Assembly: GCA_035578155.1 (NCBI GenBank) | Contig: JAPWDM010000034.1 | Span: forward strand, 1,614,501 to 1,678,500 | Direction of reading: 5' to 3' | Length of the DNA stretch: 64,000 bases | Source: Brachynemurus nebulosus | Lineage: Eukaryota; Arthropoda; Insecta; Neuroptera; Myrmeleontidae | In this document: piece by piece, positions 1-10,156 of the stretch | Numbering within the stretch: the first letter of the stretch is position 1 | How the letters are laid out: each line of letters opens with the position of its first letter | Notes under the pieces: model-generated | The model's database searches: none | Seen by the model: only the letters and a program-made list of their open reading frames with translations | Told to the model about the DNA's origin: nothing | Position numbers and translations under genes: made by a program

Positions 1-117
1 GCCCCAAATTTGACCTCACTTTGATAGTATTTTTGTGCATCGGAATGAGCCCCACTTACTAAATTTCGGCTCCTCCCCTCCATAAGGGGGCCCTACACAT
101 ATCAAAAGGTAGCGGGA

Positions 118-118
<1 letters not shown>

Positions 119-188
<70 letters not shown>
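119..188. repeat. (TA)n microsatellite
   Basis: Uninterrupted alternating TA, about 35 units. It is the insertion site of the element that follows. Confidence 0.97.
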
Positions 189-194
<6 letters not shown>

Positions 195-969
195 GTTTCA
201 TTAAGAATTATCCATATAGTAACTGGAGAAACCTTAGCACAAAATATAAAGATTTAAGCCAAAACACTTAAATAAAACATTCCTCCTAACCGAGATATAG
301 GGTGTTTTATTTTAAATATTCTAAATGATTTAAGCCCATATTTTTGACACCTTCCAATATATTTCGTCCATTCTTGGCAAAGAGTTTACACATATTAGGT
401 TACTTTAAACAGTGGTAAAAGATAGTTTTCCTCTATTACCAGGGGCGTGCGGTAGGGATGGATATGCGGTAGGGGTGCGGTAGGGATGGGTACTTTCTTT
501 TATCCCCCTACAATTTACGCCACTGTCGTAATAACTGTTTCTGCATGTTTTTTTGATTCTTCGTCACTTTCTACGTAAATATCGTCTTGTCTCAATACGA
601 TAGGGTGAGTAGTTTTCGAGTTATTTGCATTTAAAGGTAATGTTTAAAATATCCATTTTTGTTTTATTGCTTATTTAACATGAGTTTCCTTAATAATTTA
701 ACCACCTTGATAAAATTTGTTAATTCTAATCGTAAATTCACATGAGTCAATAACTATTTCACTAAATAAATAAAATTTATTAGTTTCAGTAAATTTCATT
801 TTAAATGATTTTGAAAATATGGGCTAAAATCATTTAGAATATTTAAAATAAAACACCCTATATCTCGGTTAGGAGGAATATTTTATTTAAGTGTTTTGGC
901 ATAAATCTTCATATTTCGTGCTAAGGTTTCTCCAGTTGCTATATGGATAATTCTTAATGAAACACCCTG
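189..969. mobile_element. TA-flanked MITE with about 155-bp terminal inverted repeats
   Basis: The left arm (189-347) is the near-perfect reverse complement of the right arm (812-969). The ends read (C/T)AGGGTGTTTCATT and AATGAAACACCCTG, with TA on both sides, as expected for a Tc1/mariner-type TA target duplication. The motif GGGTGTTT recurs inside each arm near 299 and 848, so the arm may be a compound of two related ends. The 460-bp core has no coding signal. Assignment to a superfamily is inference from the TA target only. Confidence 0.8.
440..525. repeat. Possible tiny hAT-like insert with GCGGTAGGG repeats
   Basis: The 86 bp begin with CAGGGGCGTGC and end with TTTACGCCACTG, resembling the CAGTGGCGTA ends of many hAT elements. 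The motif GCGGTAGGG(A/G)TG occurs three times in a row. I see no convincing target duplication, so this remains tentative. Confidence 0.3.
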
Positions 970-1657
970 TATATATATATCAGACATTTTTTTCTTCAGA
1001 ATCGTGTTCTACTAGTCCGAAAACGGATAGCGCCTCTACTCTCGCCTCGTCCTGTTCTTATCGTATAGGCTGTATAAGTCTAAGGAAAAATTCGACTAAA
1101 AATGTTATTAGTGGTTGCTATGAAAATGATCAAAAACCAAACCACTTGTTAATTATTCACGTAAAGTTAACTTCTTGATTTAACTAACGTCACAAAAACA
1201 AAAATAGTCAAAAGATGAGAAACTAAACCAAAATTACGGAATGAATAATTAGAACAAAAGAAAATAATAGTAAAAATTTTATCTGCAATTAATTTGTTTC
1301 TAGCATAGTAAGCCACGGTAATTGATTTTGTTTTTGAATAAATTTCTTTTTTCAAAGATTTTCAGGCCGAAATTACAAGCACAATGAAACAAACTTGGCA
1401 CAAAATTTGAAGCACTGAACACTTATTTCACTTATTTTTCTTCGACGGACCCATTCAAAATTTTATAGGCTTTAGTCCAGATCTTCTTCCTTGTTTCTTA
1501 GATTTCCAGAAACATCAAACTTCTTTTCGAACATCCAAAAGATCTGGCTCGAAGGACCAATTTCATGTATAGGATGAAGAATTAACTTTCTTAAGTTATT
1601 CACAACATAATATTTTTTTTAATCACTTTTATTATGTCACAAAATAACTGTAATTAA

Positions 1658-2720
1658 CCCTAGAATCATACATACTCGTCAAAGCGACGAACGAACTTCT
1701 CTACCTGCTTCAATACTACAACTTGTCGGTACCTGCTTGCTGTGAAAATATGCAAGATGATTACAGCTGTTTGACTTATAGAGACGACATAATACTTTTA
1801 ATATATTGTATATATTGTATATTTAATATATTGTATATATTTAAGTTTTAATATATTGAATCGAAAACTAAAGAATGCGTTTCAAGTGACTTAATAAAAG
1901 GTTAACAATTTATTTTGTGGAAAATATTTTAATTGTTATTATTTTTTGAGATCTTATTCGAAAAATTACTAACAAATTTTAGAAAATTTACAAATGTGCC
2001 TAATGGGGAAATAACTACATATCTATAGGAATATTTATGACTGAGAAATTTCACATTCTGTAAAGTCACACATGTCCACTGACTCATAATAGTTCATAAA
2101 TTAATTTTTTTTTTTTTTTTTTAATGGATTTAGGACCGATTAACGGCTTTGGTCTTGTCGGTCCGTAGGAATCCGAAATGAGAAGAAAAAAAAAAGAAAA
2201 GAAACAGAGATAGAAGAAAAGGAAAAAAAAATTCACCTGGATAAATAGCCATTACAGTTATGTCAGAATACCAGAGATAGTACGTTCGTAGAAGGTGGCA
2301 CAATTGGTGGTAGATGTAGAGGGCCTACCGCCATAACAGTAGAATAAGAGGCGGATGTGATGAGCGTAGTAAACCGAGCAGGGTGGCAATAAGCTATGAT
2401 AATAAGGGCAGCAATGGCAAAGATAAATTAATTATTTGAAAGACATGTTTTATGATACAACTGATGTATTTATCTATTTTTTAATTTTTATAGTGAAAAT
2501 ATGCTTTGATAAAAAGATTAAAAAAATTAAGAAATATTTATATTAAGAAAATTTTCCAAATCCAATTTTTTTAAATATTTTGTTCGTTTTTGTAGTATTG
2601 TTATGTAAAAAAAAATGTTTTTTGAAAATAAACTCCAAAACTCCCCGTAAAAAGTCCATTCGTCGAAACGACGCCGATGTATGATTAACTTGACTCGTAG
2701 ACCAACGTATGATTCTAGGG
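1658..2720. mobile_element. Non-autonomous piggyBac-like element, copy 1
   Basis: It is flanked by TTAA on both sides (1654-1657 and 2721-2724), with termini CCCTAGAATCATACAT and ATGATTCTAGGG. TTAA targets and CCCTAGAA-type ends are the hallmark of piggyBac elements. Subterminal CGTC-AAA-CGACG motifs lie near both ends. It shares most of its interior with 7603-8508. There is no transposase reading frame, so it is a MITE that must have been moved in trans. It sits inside a reversed BEL LTR. Confidence 0.88.
2107..2422 (-). mobile_element. Poly(A) retroposon inserted in the piggyBac MITE
   Basis: This stretch is absent from the sister MITE at 7603-8508. It starts on the + strand with a poly(T) run, so it reads as a minus-strand insert with a poly(A) tail. 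It is bounded by an 11-bp direct repeat, ATAAATTAATT, at 2096-2106 and 2423-2433, the pattern of target-primed insertion by LINE machinery. I do not recognise a SINE head or a coding region; it could be a 3' LINE fragment. Confidence 0.7.
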
Positions 2721-2983
2721 TTAAAATTATAACAATTTTATATTTAAAACAAATTTATTTTAATAGAAAAAAAAATCATTACAATTCACCATTAAAATAA
2801 TGGTTATATAAATGAAGGGCATATGTGCGTTCTCTAGGAATTTTAAATTAATAATTGTTTTTAATTTTTATAAATAAATTGAAAATTTTTATGTTTTTTA
2901 AAAAGGTTTCTAGAAATTAAATTATAATAATTTTTTGTTTTGAAAATAAAAATTATATTTGGAATTGTTGGAATTCCAACACA

Positions 2984-3440
2984 GGCCACTAGCGAAGAAT
3001 GTATTTTTCAACATTAATATTGCCATTTCTGAATTTTCTTCGTTCGTGTCTAATTTTTTGTTTTGCTTTTTTAAATATTTTACTGCCTTTTAATTTCATT
3101 TCTATAGATTAATTTTGTTTCAGTTATCTATTATATAAATGCGCAATACCACTCATATTTATACACCCACTTATCACAAAATCTCCAGAACTACAATACC
3201 TACAAGCTTGAAATTTGGCATGTAGGTGCCTAGTGGACCGTAGGCGCTCGCTAAGAAAGCGTTTTGCAAAATTTTTTGTCTATCCGTCGAAATTTACGAA
3301 AAACCGTAAAATATCAATTTTTTATTACTGTATACAGCAATCTATGGACGATTTATAAAAAAATCATACAAATTTGAAATAGTTGCTAAGTATTTGGAAA
3401 AAAATACTTTTTGTAATTTTTAAGTACTAATAAATATTTC
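2984..3440. other. Intergenic, no gene seen
   Basis: A+T-rich sequence without a usable reading frame. The piece around 3180-3310 (a CAGAACTACAATACCTACAAG-type stretch, then GTAGGCGCTCGCTAAG) is less A+T rich than its surroundings and looks like repeat remnant, but no partner copy is present in this window. Confidence 0.4.
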
Positions 3441-3444
3441 TATA

Positions 3445-4237
3445 CACTGAGAGAAAATTCATAGAAAAATTACTGTGCTCAGCACTACAATCAACGTGTA
3501 AAAGGCGAACATATTCAATTTTGTACAGTGAAAATATAAAAATTATAATTAATCATAGAAAATTTAAAGGATAGAATATTCTTTCCGTAATATTAGCCCG
3601 GTAAAATTTGTAAAACAGCACAGTAAAAAGTTCCATTCCCGACAGAAAAATATTTTTTAATTGTTTTTCTTACAAAAATTACCATGCCGTCTTATAATTA
3701 TTCAAATGCTATCTGCTAATAGTAGAAAGAAAGAAAAAGAAAGAAGGTATCAACCGTATCAACGCTGTTGAAATGTACCCCACTCATACATGCAAGTCAT
3801 ATAGCCAGGCTGGTGAGTGGTGTGACGACCAACTTGGTCGGACCAAGCACCTTGATTCATTAGACTGTCTTACAAGCAGCAAGCAGTATTCATTACACTG
3901 TCTTACAGGACGGACTGTCGCCGTTCAATTCATCATTTTGTTACTTCACTATCTTCAGTATTAGAATATATTGTTGCCAATCATTTTTGTATGCATCATA
4001 AAGAATTGAAGGTCGGAAAAGATCGGGCATCTTCGAAGTTTTTCGAAGCAGGTTTGAATACGTATATTGTTCCTCAGTGCGTACAGCCCAACCAACATAA
4101 GGTTGCGGGTCACATGCGCAAATGAAAGAGTACGACAACAATCGCGCACACGTCGTCGATCGCGCACGCATTATAAGAGAGCATGGTAATTTTTCTGAAA
4201 TTTTATCTACAACAATTATATGATTTTTCTCTCCGTG
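3445..4237. mobile_element. TA-flanked element with CACTGAGAGAAAA ends
   Basis: The left end CACTGAGAGAAAATTCAT and the reverse of the right end, CACGGAGAGAAAAATCAT, match over about 18 bp, and each end is flanked by TA. The 793-bp interior includes a C+G-richer block (4085-4185) with repeated GCGCAC and CGTCG. No protein domain is recognised, and small overlapping frames on both strands argue against coding. A related set of CCGTAAAATTT/ACAGTAAAAA motifs occurs near 52.1-53.07 kb. Confidence 0.55.
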
Positions 4238-4324
4238 TAGATACCACCAATAATATTTTTACCTATGACTACTATAAAATTACTTATTTACTGTACAAAA
4301 TACTATTTTCAAAAAATTCAAATA

Positions 4325-5525
4325 AATGGTTTGATGAATTTTGACTAAATGTTACACAAACCTTTTTAAAATCTCGGAATAAATAACCGTCAGTTTAAAA
4401 TTTATTCTCAGGAGTCTGAAGCAATAAAAATGACCAAAAGTACTCCACTCCTAAAAATCTAAATAAGTATGGTTGTCTACAGAAAAATCACAAGCTGTGA
4501 AAATTAGGTACCTATATTTCTGCAATAAGAATACGGCTACGCTGGAGTCGTTTGACGAGTAGAGAAACTTTCAAAAATTGGTTCACTGGTGGATACGTGA
4601 TAACCTTTATTCTAATATAGACTATTCTAAAGTAAACGGCTGGACGAATGTCTACCAGATTTTGCTGAAATAGTATTGAGATCCTAAAAAATGAAAGCTC
4701 TCTAGAATGGATGGATCTTGACCAAATTTTGCTAAAACATTACTGAGGCCATGAAATAAACGAATTTGAAGTTGAAATTAGTGATGAGCAAAATTAGTCT
4801 TGGTCTTGCAGTCTTGTCCTGGTCTTGCAAAAAATGCAAGACCAAGACCAAGACCAAGACTATGTATACCAAGAGCAAGACCAAGACCAAGACTATAAGT
4901 ATGGCTGCAAGACTCAAGACCAAGACTCAAGTGAGCAAGACCAAGACAAAAGCAAGAAAAAAGCAAGACTTTTGCTAAACTATTTAAATAGTTTGAAAGT
5001 ATAATTAATACGTAAAGATAGTAAAAATTCTAATTTTAGAAGAAAAAAATTCGCTAATAAAAAAATGCAAGAAAGTGCAAGATTTTTTAGCAACAACAAG
5101 ACCAAGACCAAGATCCAAACTGCTCTAGCAAGACCAATACCAAGACTCTTAATGCAAGAACAAGACCAAGACCAAGACTGCCAAGTCTTGATCTTGGTTT
5201 CGCATTTGCTCATCACTAGTTCAAATGACCCCTTAGGGTGCTGAGGACCCAAAAATATTCTAAAAAAGACGGCGAATCTTGACTAAATTTTACTTAAACA
5301 ATATTGATATTTTGAAAAAATTAAGTGAGATTAAAATTATTCCCTAGGATTCTGGAGTAATATAAAACGCAATAAATTATTGGTTGGACGACTTAATGTA
5401 GGTTCAGAAATGTTCTCCAAAACACTCGGACTTCAAACAAGTTTCGAAATTCAAATGTTTCTAAAGTTATCAATATGGGTGTCTACGGAAAGTCTCAAGG
5501 CATGAAAATTAAATACAGTAGAAAC
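4325..5525. repeat. Degenerate tandem repeats, unit about 90-100 bp
   Basis: A diverged unit containing CTTGAC(C/T)AAATTTT, then an AT-rich spacer and a CTAGGA or CAGGAGT-type block, recurs around 4340, 4650, 4727 and 5278. A longer pair, 4340-4515 and 5280-5515, also shares the GTCTACGGAAA...CATGAAAATTA block. The array is interrupted by the hAT-type MITE at 4779-5218, whose target duplication lies inside a unit. Confidence 0.5.
4779..5218. mobile_element. hAT-type MITE filled with AAGACC minisatellite
   Basis: The ends are TAGTGATGAGCAAA and TTTGCTCATCACTA. The 8-bp flanks GTTGAAAT (4771-4778) and GTTCAAAT (5219-5226) differ by one base, fitting a hAT target duplication. Both subterminal regions are arrays of the hexamer CAAGAC / GTCTTG with occasional variants. 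The same element, truncated, is at 50935-51228. No transposase. The Thr-Lys-rich and Leu-rich frames across it are repeat artefacts. Confidence 0.85.
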
Positions 5526-5600
5526 TCGACAATTCATCATGCTCGGGACCGGAAGGGTGATGAATTTCAGAAATAGATGAATTATGAAATATGTCTAAAA
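5516..5600 (+). mobile_element. pogo/Tigger-like terminal fragment
   Basis: TA is followed by CAGTAGAAACTCGACAATTC, close to the usual Tigger/pogo terminal repeat, then by subterminal GATGAATTTCAG and GATGAATTATGAAA repeats. No matching right end was found downstream, so this is a truncated copy. Confidence 0.45.
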
Positions 5601-6015
5601 ATGAAAAACAAAGAGAAAAATTAATTAAATATTGTTACTTATTTAAAGAATGATATCCCTTTATTTTGAGTATTTTTTTGTTTAATGGAATTTTTACAAC
5701 TATAGGTACGACACATTTTAATTTTTTTCTATTTAAATACGGTATTTAAAATTTGTGTGAAATGTTAAATAATTCTATGCATTATCACTTCATATGTCCA
5801 ATTTTAATGATGAAACATAAAAAAAATTTGATAACTATTTAGAAATTTTATTTTGAATACCGCCATTTTTCAACAAATATTCAAATTTGTGAAAACGCGC
5901 CATTTCTTGAATATGACGTAACATTTTGTAGCTAGATATGTCGATTTTAATAATTTTCATCGGTGAGGTGAAATTGTGTTTTCTTTTGAATATTTCTACT
6001 AGCTCATATATATAG

Positions 6016-6365
6016 CTCAGTTAATATTGACTTTATCGAAAAATAACCCGGACAAAAGTTTCATGGGAACCTAAAAATGACCTCGAATTTGACCTTAAAC
6101 ATGACCTTAACCAACCAGTATCATATTTTTTTCGTTTTTATGACCTTCACACGACTTTGGGATATGAAGTATGATTATGGTTTTGAACGTAGAACTTCCC
6201 GCCCTTTTCGAATCCGAGGTCAAAAATAGAGGTTTCCATTTCAAAAAACAAAGCTGACCTCCAAATTTTGGTCAAGGTCAAATTCGAGGTGATTTTCTAG
6301 TTCCTCATTTCTTCCCATGAAACTTTTGTCAGGGTTATTTTTCGATAAAGTCAATATTAACTGAG
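6016..6365. mobile_element. Palindromic MITE, about 80-bp inverted ends
   Basis: It starts CTCAGTTAATATTGACTTT and ends with the reverse complement at 6365. The arms share the TCGATAAAGTC...CATGAAACTTTTG block. The core carries repeated GACCTT/AAGGTC words in mirrored orientation, so the whole 350 bp can fold. No target duplication is certain. Confidence 0.7.
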
Positions 6366-6687
6366 ATTTTCAGCTGCTCCGGAACATTATGAACGCTCTG
6401 TATATACATAGTAATAATAATAGTCGGCCAGAATTCTAATAAATGCTTGCTTTTACTTTGACATTTTATGAATATAATCAAATTTTTGAGGTTATAAATA
6501 TTAACATTGACGTTTAGTTGCTTCAAAGTGTGACGTCACTATAGTGAGGTGTTTTTCCCGCTTTTATCTCATTTAAAATTGCAGGGTTATTTTTTTTTTT
6601 TTTTTTGATGATTTTTTAATGTTTAAGCTATAATTTTTTAAAGTCAATTACATATTTTATCTCTGGGTTAGCACTGTATGTAAAATA

Positions 6688-7298
6688 AAACGCGAAGGAA
6701 GAAAACGTGCCCTATCTGATCCATCAGCATCATTACCACCACCCAAAAAGAAGAAAGGGAAGAGCAATAAAGTTGCGTGCGTAGATATTTTTGACCGCGA
6801 CATCATTTCGTGCACAATCGAGGATTTCTATGTTAATAAAAAAAATTGTGCCAAGGCTATCGAAGCCATTACCGATTTTTAGAGAAAAAATAAATTTTAA
6901 TTATTGTAAAGAAACTTTCCGTAAAGTCTTAAAAGAAATTGGATTTTTTTGGCGAAAGTCTCAAAATAAAAGATCCATGTTAATGGAAAAACCGAAAATT
7001 ATTGCTTGACGTGGCGAATTCCTTCGAACAATCAAAAAAATTCGCAATGATTGAAGAAATATTGCCTACATTGACGAAACATTGGTGGACAGTAATTTAA
7101 CATTCGGTAAGTGCTGGAACAGTGCAACAGTTTTTCGCGTTCAAACAGGAGGATCTGCCTCAAATAGGTTAGTAATGGTAGCCGAAATGGATAGGTGAAA
7201 GACTGTGTATTTAAGACCAACACTACTGCAGGCGATTGCCACGATCAAATGAACAGCCAGAATTTCGAAAAATGGATCAAACTCGGCTCCTATAGTTA
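6688..7298 (+). pseudogene. Broken IS630/Tc1-type DDE transposase
   Basis: The translation has a basic stretch (PPPKKKKGKSNK), then a helix-turn-helix-like region ending in EKINFNYCKETFRKVLKEIG and FFWRKS, and LRTIKKIRN before the first catalytic block YIDETLVDSNLTF near 7073. In the family this reads DETW; here Trp is replaced by Leu. Further on, GSASNRLVMVAE is followed by a frameshift around 7220-7235 to GDCHDQMNSQNFEKW, which normally precedes the next part of the DDE_3 catalytic domain. In-frame stops occur at about 6881, 7008 and 7051. The C-terminal third with the last acidic residue is gone, so the gene is dead. Family identity is from motif memory; the exact clade is not certain. Confidence 0.75.
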
Positions 7299-7400
7299 AG
7301 TGAATATTAAATATAATTAATAATATAATTAAATATAATTAATAAATGAATATTAAATATAATTAATTAATAATAATTAATATTTAACATTAAAATTTAT
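7296..7400. repeat. Low-complexity AATTAATATAATTAA tract
   Basis: Built only of A and T with ATAATTAA-type units, lying directly after the broken transposase. Confidence 0.8.
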
Positions 7401-7602
7401 TTTATTTTATTTGATATTTATTAATATTTACAAAAAAGGATATGCAGAAAAGAACTTTATCCACAATATTTAACTTCATCCACCATATTTATTATCATTC
7501 CGGTTCTTGTATATAAAATTGTAAGTAAATTTATAATCAATAAAATTCTTATTTTTTTTAATTTAAAAATGGTTTTGGTAATTTTATTATTTACCTGTTT
7601 AA

Positions 7603-8508
7603 CCCTAGAATCATACATACTCGTCAAAACGACGAACGAACTTCTCTACCTGCTCCAATAATGTGACTTGTCGGTACCTGCTCGTTGTGAAACTTCTGTT
7701 ATCTAATTTATTTGTTATTATAACACATAACACATATAAATTTTATTTATAGCTATTGTCGTTTTTTTTATACTAAAATAGTGTGCGTCAAAAGGACGAC
7801 GATGTATGATTAACCTATATATTTTTTTAAAGATTTTGTACTCCACATATTAAAGTTTTCCTAATTTTTCTAAAATCTATTAAAGATATGGATGTTATAA
7901 TTAATTTATTCAATGATTATGATAATGTGAAAGATGATTACAGCTGTTTGACTTATAGAGACGACATAATACTGAAGTTTGAATATATTGAATCGAAAAC
8001 TAAAGAATGTGTTTCGAATGACTTAATAAAAGATTAACAATTTATTTTGTGGAAAATATTTTAATTTTTATTATTTTTTGAGATCTTATTCGAAAAATTA
8101 CTAACAAATTTTAGAAAATTTACAAATGTGCCTAATGGGGAAATAACTACATATCTATAGGAATATTTATGACTGAGAAATTTCACATTCTGTAAAGTCA
8201 CACATGTCCACTGATTCATAATAGTTCATAAATTAATTATTACAATTGATGTATTTATATATTTTTTAATTTTTATAATGAAAATATGCTTTGATAAAAA
8301 GATTAAAAAAATTAATAAATATTTACATTAAGAAATTTTTCCAAATCCAATTTTTTTAAATATTTTGTTCGCTTTTGTAGTATTGTTATGTAAAAAAAAT
8401 GTTTTTTGCAAATAAACTCTAAAACTCCCCGTAAAAAGTCTATTCGTCGAAACGACGCCGATGTATGATTAACTTGACTCGTAGACCAATGTATGATTGA
8501 TTCTAGGG
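7603..8508. mobile_element. Non-autonomous piggyBac-like element, copy 2
   Basis: It is flanked by TTAA (7599-7602 and 8509-8512) with CCCTAGAATCATACAT at the left and TGATTCTAGGG at the right. The interior from about 7925 onward is nearly the same as copy 1 at 1765-2720, minus the retroposon. Around 7783-7816 there is an internal block resembling the right terminal region (CGTC-AAA-GGACGACGATGTATGATTAA), so this copy may be a compound of two ends. No transposase frame. Confidence 0.87.
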
Positions 8509-8696
8509 TTAAAAAAAAACCAAATTACCTATTAGAAAAGTATTCTGTAGATGGTTACGAATTAAAAAATAAAAATGCAATTATATTTTAATTTATGATA
8601 TTTATTGTTAGAAATAATTATTTATTTTTGAAAATTAAATTTAAGTCAACTAACAAAATAAAACAAAAAAAATATGTAATAACTAATAATACTTGC

Positions 8697-8763
8697 AGTC
8701 AGTCGGAATCGAACACGTGCACTCTAGTCGCCAATCCAGCACGATACCGACAGCACCACCTGT
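8697..8763 (-). repeat. tRNA-like / SINE head fragment
   Basis: On the minus strand a D-arm-like GTCGGTATCGTGC is followed about 27 bp later by the B-box-like GTTCGATTCC. Spacing and word order resemble a tRNA-derived sequence, but the T stem does not pair well and no acceptor stem closes. I read it as a tRNA pseudogene or the head of a SINE, not an active tRNA. Confidence 0.4.
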
Positions 8764-8891
8764 TCGTTGATTTGACATACCAATAACTTATATATAAATA
8801 TTCAGTAAATGAAGCTAAAATTTTGAAAGCGTTTTTTTCGAAACTGACTGGCCAATGAGTCTTTATATTTTAACAATTAATTAATCTTTAG

Positions 8892-8999
8892 AGGGACTAT
8901 AATCCTGCGAAATCCCATCCCGAAGTCAATTTCCCAGGTCGTGCCCTCTCCCTTTTAGAAAAATACTGGATGCCACGGTTGCCAAGTTACCAGCCGCAA
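8892..8999 (+). CDS. Candidate orphan internal exon of an unrecognised gene
   Basis: The sequence between an acceptor (TTAATCTTTAG, preceded by a T-rich tract) and a strong donor (CAA|GTAAGTAT) is 108 bp, exactly 36 codons, with no stop in the chosen frame. It reads R-D-Y-N-P-A-K at the start and LPSYQPQ at the end, with EKYWMPRLP in the middle; charged, aromatic and proline residues are mixed as in real protein. Base composition is much richer in G+C than the surrounding DNA. It is too short for an ordinary ORF search because both ends are splice sites. I do not recognise the protein. No other exon of the same gene is evident in the window, so the flanking introns would be long. Chance or a domesticated fragment cannot be excluded. 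Confidence 0.5.
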
Positions 9000-9002
9000 G
9001 TA

Positions 9003-10156
9003 AGTATCTTCACCAAATCACTTGCATTGTATTTCACATCAACCTTGAAGATGACACCGCTGAGTAATCAATGTTCATCCGCTTATCTAATACGGAAAAA
9101 ATAAATTAATAATTTGTAAGTACATAAACTCAAAAGTCATTTGTCAATCGTCTTCGAGGTACATAATATAAAAATAATATTTTGTAGATAATAATCTCAA
9201 TCTGTTAAAAAATTGAGCTATGTAGCTTCTGGTAGTTTCTGATATACATATACAGATTATACATCAGAAAAAATAAACATATTCAGTCGGGCAAATCAAT
9301 ATAATATCTATTAATAATAATCTTTAATCAATCAATTTATTTTTTTTTTCCAATGTGTTTTATTTTACATAAAAAGGTTATCAATTTTATTTTTTCCATG
9401 TGTGTGTTTGTATGGCCCACCAACTGTTTCTCGATTTTTGCTGTGCCAATATCATTATCCATAATTAATTTCTGTATAAACAACTGTTTTATAGCAAGAT
9501 GTCAAGTGGATTTTGTTCCATTCGTTTCTCTCTATTCATTTATCAGTTATGAATTAAGTAATGGAAGAAGACAGAAGGATAATTAATTTTTGTAAAATAT
9601 TAATTTTAATGATATTAAATTTGATCTTCAGTAATTTAAAATAAGTTGTCCCTGAAGAAATTAATTACTTTGGCTCTGAGATAAGATTTTTTTAAAAATA
9701 ATTATTAAAGTTCATAGCGTTCAGAATTTTATTCATATTTAACTATTGACTGAATAAAATTTGTTTGTAAAGATTACTTCAAGATAATTACACCATTTTG
9801 TATGGAGCAATATTCCAATGAATATTACCAAAAATTACAAAGAAGAATTACCACTATATTCTGATTAACGCGCCCGCCAAAAGCTGGAAACATGTAAAAA
9901 CATTTGCATACTAAATTTTTGAAAAATTTTATTCCTAATAAAACAAGTACATGATCTTAAAGGGAGTTCTTATTTTTTTGTTTTCAAAAAATCGATTTTT
10001 TTACATATTTTTAGTAGAAAAGGTAAAAATAAGAAGAAATAAAAATTCCTAACGATTCCGGAGATATTCACATAAATATAATTTGTAAACAAAATAAGAA
10101 AAAGGCGCGTTTCATGAAATGTCTTGTTTTGGTAACACTGATACCTCAAAACTTAA
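9003..10156. other. A+T-rich non-coding, no gene seen
   Basis: If the preceding exon is real this is the start of its intron. It holds homopolymer runs and short frames only, and no inverted-repeat element that I can define. Confidence 0.4.

Larger units (their letters stand above)
1..1112. repeat. Dispersed (TA)n-containing repeat, copy A, interrupted
   Basis: Bases 1-118 match 19551-19658 directly and match 21779-21895 in reverse. Bases 970-1110 match the reverse complement of 21550-21690. The two halves are the flanks of a (TA)n tract (119-188) into which a separate inverted-repeat element (189-969) has inserted. The left end runs off the window. Nothing in it looks coding; the short reading frames are runs of Tyr-Ile from the TA tract. 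Confidence 0.75.
1163..2981 (-). mobile_element. BEL/Pao LTR and leader fragment, split by a piggyBac-type MITE
   Basis: Read on the minus strand, the LTR starts at 2981 with TGTTGGAATTCC, a typical BEL LTR start, and ends TATACA at 1566. It is interrupted by the element at 1658-2720; without that insert and its extra TTAA the LTR is about 349 bp. After the LTR comes a primer-binding-like TGGTCCTTCGAGCC and then leader sequence matching the leader of the + strand BEL copy (14846-15250). The match stops near 1163, just before where gag would begin. No gag or pol is present here. This copy supplies the true LTR start that the 14.5 kb copy has lost. Confidence 0.8.

Noticed and set aside
3773..4171. 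Possible gene in the C+G-richer block with GCGCAC repeats
   Set aside because: It lies inside an element with matching inverted ends and TA flanks; frames are short, on both strands and without a domain.
8697..8763. Functional tRNA on the minus strand
   Set aside because: B-box-like and D-arm-like words are present, but T stem and acceptor stem do not pair. Kept only as a tRNA-like fragment.
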